Source: Pelodera strongyloides (taxonomy: Eukaryota; Nematoda; Chromadorea; Rhabditida; Rhabditidae). From it: DNA of 64,000 nucleotides. Every line of letters starts with the position of its first letter. Position 1 is the stretch's first letter. This document shows positions 13,001 to 23,900 of this stretch, in pieces. The notes under the pieces were generated by a model. That model ran no database searches and was not told where the DNA came from. It saw only the letters and a list, made by a program, of their open reading frames with translations. Location of the stretch: contig JAANDG010000309.1 in NCBI GenBank assembly GCA_036852015.1, positions 1 through 64,000 of the forward strand, read 5' to 3'. The translations under genes were made by a program, and so were the position numbers.

Positions 13001-13556
13001 CAGAAATGAAAAACTACAATTCTCATAAATAAGGCAATTACCCTTAGGAATTGCAAGTAAAGTTGCGTAAGGTAATTTTCCCACCTTCTATTTTAGCATT
13101 GAAAAGGGCGGCTGCACGTTCTGGAGTGATGAAGCCATGGAAATATCCTTCAGCTTTGATGTTGGGAAGACCTCCGGCCTGGACATTTTTCCCCAGTTAC
13201 GCTTCAAGAACCTTCGCACGAGGGTTGTTCAATACAGTATTCAAGGCTATTTACATGTTCTGCAGCGCTCCTGGACACAGCAGTCGAATATTACTATTTT
13301 ATCTAACTTGTCCAAGTCGTATTGGGCATTGGATTTAAAAGAAATGAAGTATATTTTTCACGCTAACCTCTGCATCGCGAACTTTTCTGTACCGAAATAT
13401 CGTTTGTTTAGTCAACGAAGTTCCATATGTTTCATGCTGAAAGTGTAAAAGGGAAATTATAATTTTTTTCGAAATCATAAAGACTGCAACAAACGCAAAA
13501 ATTGAATGTACCATTGAGAAGCGGTTAGAGGGATTCGCGATGTTAGCGGTGCTCAT
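10028..13556 (-). CDS. SH2 domain plus tyrosine kinase, Fer/Fes-like, 408 aa, 12 exons
   Basis: Cytoplasmic (non-receptor) protein tyrosine kinase. Exons, 5' to 3': 13556-13512, 13178-13085, 12956-12895, 12650-12536, 12426-12312, 12232-12154, 11958-11896, 11545-11437, 11138-11020, 10822-10703, 10496-10353, 10189-10028. They total 1227 nt with every phase matching. Start ATG at 13554-13556, stop TAG at 10028-10030. Seen in the protein: SH2 domain at about 27-115, opening YFHGFITPE, with SFLVR whose Arg52 should bind phosphotyrosine; glycine loop GDGAFGEV (149-156); VAVK with Lys174; alpha-C Glu192; HRDIAARN (270-277); DFG (290-292); APE (314-316); DVWSFGVLMWEVF in the C-lobe. All catalytic residues are present. 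There is no F-BAR region, so it matches the short SH2-kinase Fer relatives common in nematodes (family knowledge). The activation loop has no Tyr before APE. An exon further upstream near 13600-13760 cannot be excluded. Confidence 0.9.
10230..10312. repeat. CT-rich microsatellite in a kinase intron
   Basis: Runs of ctctct and ctccctc lie in the last intron (10190-10352) of the kinase gene. They read as GA on the sense strand. Confidence 0.8.
10655..10678. repeat. (AC)12 microsatellite
   Basis: A clean AC dinucleotide run inside the intron between kinase exons 10 and 11 (10497-10702). Confidence 0.9.
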
Positions 13557-13559
13557 TTG

Positions 13560-13561
13560 CT
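13560..13561 (-). promoter_or_regulatory. Possible trans-splice acceptor of the kinase
   Basis: The AG of ggcag lies three nucleotides upstream of the proposed ATG. A pyrimidine tract is lacking, so this is the weakest of the three such sites in the window. Confidence 0.25.
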
Positions 13562-13961
13562 GCCGCGGGCCATAGGGATGGTCCGCGGCGACTTCGCTCC
13601 CATTTGTCTCGCATCAAAAAACGCTTACAAATCGTTCCGGGGTGTGCGTGTTCGGCTTGTTTCCTTGTATTTTCCTCCGTGTGTTCGTCCTGGCTGATTT
13701 CCCCGACTTCGACGGACTTCGCTGAGTTCTCTCAACTGATAAAGGCATCTGAAACGATACCTCATCAATTATCTAAAGCTCATTTTATTATTTTAATAGA
13801 AACATGAATGAATTTGAATCAAAAGGGGATATGCTGGGTTTCAACTGATTTTTTAGCCCAATATCATCAGTTCCAAAATTAGAATGTATGGTAAAGATTA
13901 GTAAATATGTAGGTCAATTGATATGATGTATTTATACGATTCATTTGCATTTTCGCAATTA

Positions 13962-14085
13962 TGCAATTGATTCTTATAACAAAAACTTCGAAATACGCAC
14001 TTCAGACATTTCACAAAAATGGGCGTATTTTTGTGAAACGTCTGAAGTGCGTATTTCGAAGTTTTTGTTATAAGAATCAATTGCA
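13962..14085. repeat. Near-perfect hairpin, 59-nt arms, 6-nt loop
   Basis: Arm 13962-14020 is the reverse complement of 14027-14085 with about one mismatch; the loop is gggcgt. Arms hold aacttcgaaatacgcacttc. No terminal duplication is obvious. Such symmetry implies recent origin or active maintenance. It sits about 400 bp upstream of the kinase start. Confidence 0.93.
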
Positions 14086-15280
14086 TTTTTTGGAGTAGCG
14101 AACAGTTGGCGTATTTATACCAAGCGTAGAGAAACGTTGTGGACATACAAATGCAGCAAACTTTGCTCCTTTACATGATAAGATGTTGTGCTGGAACCAT
14201 GTATTTGTTTAACTGAGAAAGTGTATGTTTTTATATTTTTACATAGGTGGAATGAAGTATGCATGATTTCGGTCAACATATCCATGAGATCACTATATGT
14301 CCAAGTTTTGTGGAACCGTAATCGCAATGCCTACAACGGCATGTTTTTTCTGTTTTTTTTTTCCTTGTGTTTGATGTGTAGATGTGTTCCACGGTTAGAA
14401 TCATAAAAATAATGTGCAGAAATCACTTTATTAACATAAAATTACGATAAAAAGGGGAACATAAAGGAAGGAGAAAAGGTGCTATGCTACTCGATCAATA
14501 ATACTAGGTGTATGCTGGGTGTATCCCAGGATGAGCTATCGATTTTTCAAAATTCAATGAACAACTACGAACAGTAAGCTACAAAGTACAAACAGCTCAT
14601 CCAGTTACGACTCCTACGTATGCAAAATACAATCGTTACGCGTAGAGAAACGAAACAAAAAAGAGAGAATTTTAAATCTAACCACGTGACTAAATAAGGG
14701 CGCAAAACCGTACTCGGGGAAAAATCAAGAGCCGTACGAGAAAAAAAGCAAAACAAAAATATTACAATGAACGAACACGATAAAAATACAAATATGTATA
14801 CATAAAAAAACATGTGCCTCGCGACAACCACGTCGGATTTATAAAGTTATGAACTAAATAAATTAATACATATTCACTCGTCATTACAACAACAAAAATA
14901 GCTCGTTTTATTATTAGGAACACCGGGTTTACGAATACCTTCTTGTTGCACACTAGATACGCTGAGGGGGAGATAAGCTACATGAACACACGTACAAATT
15001 GCGATAGAGGAAGAAAAACGCGTTGGTGTAGGTTTAATTATTAATATCTACGGCATCCTTATGACTCTTATACTAACTAGCATATCAAGTAATTAAATTT
15101 TAACCGCGGTTCCTGCACCTCCAAACCACGGGATTAAAAAAAATGTTCGAAGACACCAAAGCGAATTTCTTTCCGAAAAGCCGGAGAAGTAAAATGTAGA
15201 AACGTTTTGAGTTCAGTGCTCGATAATCGATTTTCGATAAATCGATAAATCAATACTCAAACTCAAAACATCCGATTCTG

Positions 15281-15520
15281 AGGGCGCGTTTAAGATGGCC
15301 GAAAGAAAGAAAAAAAAATGCGTTTTCGGCCGTTCAGGTTGAACGAAAAGAAAACTTTTGAAAGACAATGCAAAAACAAGAGACGCAGACAAAACCCGAA
15401 AACAATTTACTGTATTTTTTTATTTTCCCTTACAATTGGTATTAAAAATTTTCTTTTCGGCCAACCTGAACGGCCGAAAACGCATTTATTTCTTTCTTTC
15501 GGCCATCTTAAACGCGCCCT
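15281..15520. mobile_element. Short inverted-repeat element (MITE), 240 bp
   Basis: The ends read agggcgcgtttaagatggcc and its reverse complement, and the arms match over about 80 bp each, around an AT-rich centre. TGA is seen at both edges and may be the target duplication. There is no coding capacity. The transposase superfamily is not clear. Confidence 0.85.
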
Positions 15521-16708
15521 GAAGAATGCTGAATGGACGACGGACATACAGTACGCAAGGAGACGACCACGACATTTATGCTAATTTAGATAACTAAAAC
15601 CACACAAGACATTCTGAACACTGAAATTGAATCAGTGCCAAAGATCAAACTCCAAACTACAAATTTCTTGTGGCGCTCAAGTGCTCGGGAACAGCGGTTT
15701 CATGAAACTATAAACTAACGAATATACTTGTAAAAACAAAGGGCACAATTTTACTAGCGCAGTGGGATTTGCTTACCAGGCATTACATTACCACAGTATA
15801 ATAAGATTAATATATATGAAAAAGGCAAATATTAACCATGTAAAATATGTGTCCGTGGGACGGACAGACTGGCTTTCTAGCTATAAAATAACACACTCGT
15901 CGCTGAAAATAATAAAACGGGAAAAATATCAGATAACCTAAAATATATGCCCGGACTTGCGCTTAATAATATGTATACAAAAACTATGTACTTACATATA
16001 TACTTACTCTATAAACGAAACTGGGTTTCATTACTGCAATGAAGAAATATATATAGTAACAAAAATCACATGTATAAGCATGGTCCGTTTTGTGAAGCTC
16101 GGTGACGTCATAATATTTTCTACTTTCTAATTTTTTTTCCGACTTTTCCCCAATGTTCTAATCCACAAGTCAAGCGACAGACAACTGACAGTTTTGCTGT
16201 TTTACGAGTTATTGAGAGTGGAAGGGATGTCAGACAGTCGAAATAGTGTGCTTTTGAAGAGATACAGAGAGGAAAAGAAAGCTAGAGTTTCTATTCAACT
16301 AGAGCTTGCCGTAGTCACAAGACAATTCGCTGTTTTAAAACCGGAAAACCGGTTTTGAAATTGAAGTAGTTTCGTTCCGAAAACTTGTGACTGAGTTTTT
16401 GCGAATTTACGATTGATCGTAAGTGACTTGCCACGTAGTTTCTGAAGCGAAAGCCGGACTACTGCGTTTCAATGTATTCCATGCAAATTGCAGATAACAT
16501 ATGGGACTGCAGTCGTCTAGCATGTTTTCAAAACCACTTGACACACTTCTTGGCCGAAGTACCAGATATGCAATTATTTCCGTGGTCGTCTCGAGTAACG
16601 TTTCCACAAATGTCACACATCCATTAGCATGATAATTAACGAAAAGAATAATTGCATTCTCAAACGGATCCGTCATATTTTCAGATTTTTCCCCGAATAC
16701 TTAGTCCT

Positions 16709-16890
16709 TTAAAGCGAAATACCGGCCGGTTTTTGAAACACATCGAGTACACCGGCATTCTTATACAGCTTATGCAAATGAACATAAATTAGAATAAAAA
16801 ATCGTGCTCAATTCGAGTAACTTAGCATAAATACGTAAGAATTCAGCTGTCCACGATGTGTTTCAAAAATCGGCCGGTATTTCGCTTTAA
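16709..16890. mobile_element. TTAA-flanked MITE, copy 1 (best preserved)
   Basis: Starts TTAAAGCGAAATACCGGCCG and ends with the reverse complement; arms continue through gtttttgaaacacatcg. The centre holds ATGCAAAT followed by taaattagaataaaaa. TTAA at both outer ends suggests piggyBac-type insertion (inference from the TTAA target preference of that family). Confidence 0.85.
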
Positions 16891-18371
16891 ACTGTCAAAT
16901 CCGAAAATACGATAGACCAACAGGAAAGAAGAAGACGTAAAAAAGACAGAACAACCATAAAATTGCCAGCCGGGAAAGGGGGAGTCTACCGTAACCTCGG
17001 AGATCCACTACCATATTACGAACATAAGATTAGGCCAACTTTACGCTTCAGAGTAACTCCACACCACGGTTAGACACTGAGAAAGAGCGTGCCGTAGCGA
17101 GAGAGACCAGACAGAGAAAGTGGAGTAACCTTAGCGAAAATAAGGACGTAGTATGAAGGTAGGCTTCAAATTGAGTACACTACAATGTTCGGATAAGAAC
17201 AACTAATTGACTAACAACAATTGGCAATTGCATAAGGACTAGAAGCTAATCACAACGTGGAACTAATCACCGGTTTCTTTGCTAAATTCCAAATAAACTA
17301 CACCGCATGCTCTACATATACATATACAAGTATAAAGAAAGATGGCAACTACTCGTACGTGACTACAGGCAATAGAAGATCGAACATCGACCACACCGGA
17401 TATTTGAATCTCCCGCCGTCGTGGAATTTCGGCGACTATCTATGCTAATTCCAGGTTCCAGTGTGGCCCAGCTCGAAACCAGAAAGGACAGTATATCTAC
17501 AATAGCCGAAGCACATTTCCTACGCGTAATGGGAATACCACAGTTTCGCATTAAAATAGTAATAATATAAAATAAGAATAATAAAAAACACCAAAAGCCT
17601 AAGTTCCTGAACTTCGTTGAGAAGAAATCCACCAAAAAATAACGGTAATGAAACAAACCCACGAAATAAACAACAATCCCAAAAAAAAAGCCTGAACATT
17701 ACATTTTTCATGGGCATGTCCCTTTACTTATCCTAGAGGCGGGCAATCGATAATAAGAATAAGAAAAGGCAAAAATCTTTAGCTATGTCATGGGGAAACT
17801 TGCCTTTCAAGAACAATAATAATCAAGATTTCAGCTCCCCAGACAGGCTATCGACTGACATTATCCGTACGAAATTAGGCAGAAAAAAAGTTGAAAGTTA
17901 AATAAAGCTAAATAAGTACCAATTCAAAACGACGAGTTATAGATGGCACTTTATCTACTTGAAATTGAATCGGTACCTACATTCCTCCGCTAGACGTATT
18001 ATAATACTCTAAATATAGATAATATATTTTCTGCACGCGCTTATTTATCCCGATTATTTCCATTCGACGGCTAAACCAATACGGACTTCGAGAAACAAAA
18101 TGTAATGCAAAACTATTAAATCTGCCCCTAAAAAGCAAACGTCTAGTTTTTCTACAGGACCACAGGGAGCTCGTCCCCGATAAAAATTTGGTGAACTTTC
18201 AGCATAAAACTTTTGAAAAAATCATTTACGTTGATTAGACATTTGAAAATTCACCACTGATTTTCAACAAAATTTTCGTGATTTCAAATAAAGATTGCAA
18301 TAATTCACTCAAATATTAGTAAACAAATTGAAATCACGCAAAGTTCGTTGAGAGTCATAACTCTAGACGAG

Positions 18372-18533
18372 TTTAGAGCGACACAACGGGCCGGTTTTTG
18401 AAACATATTTTGGACAACCGCATTCCCTATGTTATAAATGTAATTATCGTGCAGTATCGCACACATTTGCATACACAGCATGGGAATACAGCGTGCTACA
18501 TATTTCAAAAATCGGATGTTATACCGTTTTAAT
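18372..18533. mobile_element. TTAA MITE family, degraded copy
   Basis: Keeps gggccggtttttgaaacata and a matching reverse-complement arm ending near ataccgttttaat. The termini are mutated. The centre holds atttgcat, the reverse complement of ATGCAAAT. Confidence 0.7.
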
Positions 18534-18993
18534 ATAAAGAAAGCATACAATTAGCTAAATGCGGATAAGGTCACAATAAACTTTCACTATAAGATACAAC
18601 CGCACTGCGGTTCTCATAGGTAACTGCAAATTACTGTACGAAAACACAGAAAAATACAGAAATGGCAGAAATAAAAAATAACAATTTGCACGTAGGCCAT
18701 AGTATCATTTTTGGATAGCGTACTGTTGAATAAAGGCTTTGAGCCGGCAGCTGATTCAATCAATTGTTATTTGATCGAATACGTACATATTCGATACTCA
18801 GTGACATCGAAGCTCTGTGAGCATCAGCTCAAAAAATCACTCGTTTCTGTCAAACCAATAAGACGAACTATTCCATCATCTGATTATCAGCACTATCATC
18901 TTCGACCTGAAATAGTTAATGAAATAGAATGGCCTAATTTACATCGTGGGTCTAAGTAAGTCTAAAGTGCGTGGAAAAAAGTGAGCCAGCACT

Positions 18994-20910
18994 TCATTTA
19001 GCACCCTGAATATCTAACCTGGTACGGCTAATATTCAGCACTATCAGCTTTGTGGTTACAAAATGTAATACTCTTTTGCTATCGCTAACCTTCCCAAATC
19101 GCTCGCTGATCTGACTTATCGATCGGTGAGCGTCGGAGATTGTACCAGGTTCGGAACCAAACGCCGACATCCCAGTATGTTCACTTTCGGGCTTTTCCTG
19201 AAGCATGATGAATCATTTATTAAAAAATCAACGTAAAAGACAAATGTTCAGAGAACAGAAGGATAGAGACCTATACAATATGTTGGGCTACTGCAATATC
19301 GGTAGCTTCTAGTTTGAGAATATTCTCGAAAACACGAGCCATCCTCTAACTACCGTCTCGTACTGATTTACAAACTTCAACTACTTTCGCAGCAATCTCA
19401 TACACATGGGCGTTTGTAGTTTGGTCAAGCAGTGTTCGGTTCGACTTTCGCAGCAAACTCATGCACATGCGCGGATGTGCGTTTTTAATTTCGTCAAGCA
19501 GTGTTCAGTTCGTTTGTCATCGTTATCATCTCGCATAACTAACTGATGCTACCTTTACCGTGTCCATCTCTGCATCCAATACAATTGTGCTGATCTTTTT
19601 CTTCAATTGGACGTACAACATCGGATTCGTGTCTCGGATCCGACGCAAAGGATCGGCCAATGACAGACCTGCAAATAAACGTTGTACTTTTCGTGGCCGA
19701 CGACCGGGTGAAAAAAAAACATGATTTATAAAAGCCATCATACAAAGAGACCGGTGCTAAGTCCGATATACATAGCCCCGCAAGGGTATAATACACCTAC
19801 ATCCCCTTCCCCTTTTCACTTGTGCACTTCCCTATCACCTTTTCCCGTAATTTCCTATCTCAGTTTCAAGCTACACACAGCTACATGCGCATTGGCACAT
19901 TAGTCCCGAAGAAATATCAATACTACACTTCCTGGTAAAAACAAGTATTAGGCAATTACGTAATTAATGAGCTATGTGCATAGCAATTTTACGCAAACTA
20001 AAGGGCATGGATGCGTGACAAAGGGTCATCGAGCGCAGGACGGAGCCAGAGATGCGATAAAGGTGTACAATTCACGTTGGCACACATGTGTGCTGCAGAC
20101 TTGCCGCCCGACCTCAAAATCTCGGAAAATGTGTCCAGAATATCACCAGAGTTGGAGAAAATGAGATCCTCAATTAGAAAAATAATGCGATAGTTCCTAA
20201 CTCAACGAAAACATTCCTAGTGGGTAGGACTTCAGGATTATAAAAGTTGCCAAGTGATCAATTTGGTATAATTTGTGTTCTACATGATTGTTTCTGAATC
20301 CGGGCCGGTCCCCCGCCTTGACAGCGTTCTTGTTCCAAACATTGGAACGGCCTATGCTATGCAGTATTGTGCAGTTAGTGTGTTGCTGGGCGAGATAGTG
20401 CAGCAACATTGGAGAGGGCAGGAGGAAGAGAGGGAAGTGAGAGTGTAGAGGACAGAGAAGCAGAGAGGGAAGAAGAATCTTCTCATACACAACTTGTTGC
20501 TGCATCGATCGCCGAGCCACGCAAGAAAATGACTGTCGTCCGGTCAGAGATAGGCGACAGATAACGACGAGACGGAGATAGAGAGAGAGAGATTAGAAGA
20601 GAGGCATATTTAGAGAGAGAAAGATAAAAATAAAAATCGTGCAGAGATAGTCGACAGGCAGACAGAGGTAAAAAGAGTGAGATATAGAGAGAAAGGGAAA
20701 GAGAGAGATTAAAAAAGAAAGATAAAAAGAATGCGGCACGGAGACAAGCAGGCACCAACAACGAACAAACACATCAGACAACAAGAAATCAACACAGCCG
20801 GATCACATAACAAGCAAACAACATTTAAAAGTTGAATTGCACATGAATGTGGCTATTGTGAAAGAGACAGTAGTTATAGAGATTAACGGATATAGATGGC
20901 GAGAGAGAGT

Positions 20911-20984
<74 letters not shown>

Positions 20985-23900
20985 GAGAGGATGGAATACA
21001 GTCTATCACTGTAGTTGCAGGAAATGTACCTTATGTAATTCACATGCACATCGTCGGTGCAAAGTAGACATAATACTTTAGTTCATAAATTCGCCGACAT
21101 ATCTGATAGTGAGTACACCCGCACTCTGCACGTTGCAAAACAAATTTTCGGAAACTACACTGGTGCATTAGAAAACAGTGTACCTTTATCAACGTATGTC
21201 TTGCAAACTGGTTGAGCCTTCACCCTGCTATATGTATCTCTACCCATATCATGACTGACTCTCATTCGAAATACTACTGCATACCGTATTACCCTATGCC
21301 CACTAATGGTAATCCTAGGAACTAGGAGAAATAACGTAATCATAATCTCCCCCTTCTGTGAGATTCAGAACTATACCAAAATAGTCGGGGCGACGATAAA
21401 ACACTCACAAAACGCAGGTTGAATTCGATTACTACAAAATATATAAAAGCATAATGGGAACTACATAGCCGATTTCGGAGAAAAAAAGACTTCTAAAAGA
21501 AGGAAAGTTCGCATAAATATTGGCAATTGTAGGTGGAATCAACAAAGAAAAAATTCGGAAGCTCAAATTAGAAGAATTCCCAGCAAACACAAAAAAAGAT
21601 AACCAGACAACGAAAACAAAAATGAAGAAAATAAAACTAATAACCTGTAAACAAACCAAACAAACAAACAAACAAACAAACAAAGAAAAAGGTAAATAAT
21701 CAAAAATTTCTTACAGAAAAGTCGTGCTGGATCCTCATCTTGTTGCGGTGAAATATGCGGCAGACTTGACAAGGGAGCAGCATGGTCTGAAGCTGAAGCA
21801 CTTCCCACAGCAGAACCTGGAAGCAATTTATGAATCTCGGACAATTAAACCATTAGATCTTAGGCTCCTTAGAGCCATCTTCATAGGGTGTCTAGGTAAG
21901 GATAAAAATAGTTCAACGAAGCTCTAGTCGCGCACCGTTTAGTGTTCAAAGATCGTGCCAACTAATAAGCTTGGAAAATTAGTTTCGACTCAGGGGCTTG
22001 AAAAGGGGGCGAACGTTTTTTGTTTTGCTTTTTGGTCTTATTTAGTAGTGGCCGACTCAGTCCCAAAAGAGAGCTGTTGTAAAGAACGCTTTTACTTTTT
22101 CCGTTGCAAGAAAGAGAGAGAGATAGAGAGAGAGGGGGGGAGAGGGAGAGAGACGAGGCAGAGAGAGAGGGAGAGAGAGAGAAATGACAGCAAGGAAAAG
22201 CGTGTTTTTTTGCAGAGCACGAGATGGAGAGAATATAAAAGTCGTGGGATGCATATCTAGTAGGTTTGAAGAGAACACACGGTGTGAATAAACAACACAA
22301 ACAGCGTGATGTCAAACGGTTAGTGTCAAACATATATCACATCCCAAAAAACTGGCAAACTAAATGTAAATCTTTTCTAATGAAATGTTAATTATGTAAA
22401 TCAACCTGCTGCTGGAGTTTCCTGGTCGGCATTTCGGTCTGAAAACTGATTTCATTTAGCTTTTAACAAACAAAGACAAGTATATTCGCCTGACCTCTTG
22501 GTTTACAATTAATTGCGGTCTCAATTGTGGTGAAATTAGACCAAGCGTTGTGCCTGTTTATACACTAGATTAACCTTGCTACGTTATCTATGTACCGCTT
22601 TGGATCTTGAGGATTCACCTCGTCATCTGACACCCGCCGTCGACTCTGAACAGGTCATACGCTTTGGACTTTGGACCCTTGGATACCCCTGAATAAAGAA
22701 GCACGCGATTTAACAAGCGTACCCATAGCACTGTTGTCCTGATCCATGGCTCGCTCGAGTAGTCCTCCACTCGATATCGATCGCATTGAATTGAGTGAGT
22801 GGTGATGATGGAATGACGTCATCGGCATCATCGATTGCAAGCCTGGGAATACTGTAACTCAGGTGACGAACAAGGAGGAAACTTTTACAGTATGCCGTTA
22901 GTTCGACCCCTGCATCTTGGAAAAGTGCGCCAGAAACGCGCCAAGTTTTCGCGAACATAACTTTCCAGTGTTCCCCATTTCGCACACTTCTGGCGTACCT
23001 GTGGCAAAATGTTTCAAGTTGGAATAGATTACTCGCATTTGAATTTACGTCACTATACACCTATAACCTTATGGAAGTTAGGTGTCACTGCGATGACGAC
23101 TTGGTCTTGGTGACTGATGGCCCAACCCTGTAAAAATTTTGGACCCCCGCCCACCTAATCCGTGTTCCTCAGAAGACGGCCGTTGGTCCTGCATACAACT
23201 GATGTTGGAAATCAACGAGTGCACGTCCAGATCTCCAGAAACGTTCACTTGCAACTGAAAGAACTGAATTTTATTATAAAGGGAAGCAAGCATATGCACA
23301 GTCTTGATTTTTCGCCACTAAACCCATATCCCATTAAAGCGAAATACAGACCGGTTTTTGAAACGCATTGCGCACACCTGCTTTCTTGTGCAGCGTATGC
23401 AAATGAGCAAAAATTAGAATAAAAACTAGACCCCAATTAGATCCCACGTTGCATAAATACATAAGAATGCAGTTGTCTACGATGCGTTTCAAAAACCAGC
23501 CGGTATTTCGCTTTAATAAGAGTCTTCGAAATTTCGACAGCAGGTCGTAATTTAGAAAACAGCCAATGGCTATTCCGGTGCTTACAATAAGCAACACCCT
23601 AATGTAATCTACATGTCAAGTGAATTGACGGAATCGACATAAAAGACGAACGCGAATAAGTGTATCACTTTTCTTCTTTAATTTGTCTCCATTATTTGAA
23701 TACTCATATCATATAAGCCGCCAAATAAAAGAGGGAAAACAAACCTCTCCAGGCAAATGTGGGCTGATTCCTGCTGCGGCGGCGTTGGCCGCAGCATTTG
23801 CCGCTGCGGCAGCCTGAAACTAGCAACAGGTTAGACATTTACCGATGACAAATTATATCATTTTCTATATTCTGAAAATTCAACCCCTTCAAGCCGTTTC

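Larger units (their letters stand above)
13557..18993. other. Intergenic region with inverted-repeat elements
   Basis: No supported gene. It contains the hairpin at 13962, the short inverted-repeat elements at 15281, 16709 and 18372, and otherwise AT-rich unique sequence. The first ~200 bp next to 13556 should include the kinase promoter. On the minus strand about 13640-13760 has a coding-like frame that may be a missed upstream exon, without firm splice sites. Confidence 0.6.

Noticed and set aside
13604..13807. 67-codon plus-strand frame upstream of the kinase
   Set aside because: No splice support. The minus strand here looks more coding-like but could not be joined in phase to the kinase.
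20803..21067. Several frames of alternating Ser-Leu or Arg-Glu
   Set aside because: Direct translation of a (GA)n tract.
22710..23060. 116-codon minus-strand frame
   Set aside because: It runs across a likely intron. The Met/His-rich frame of 22723-22842 fits the phases on both sides, this one does not.
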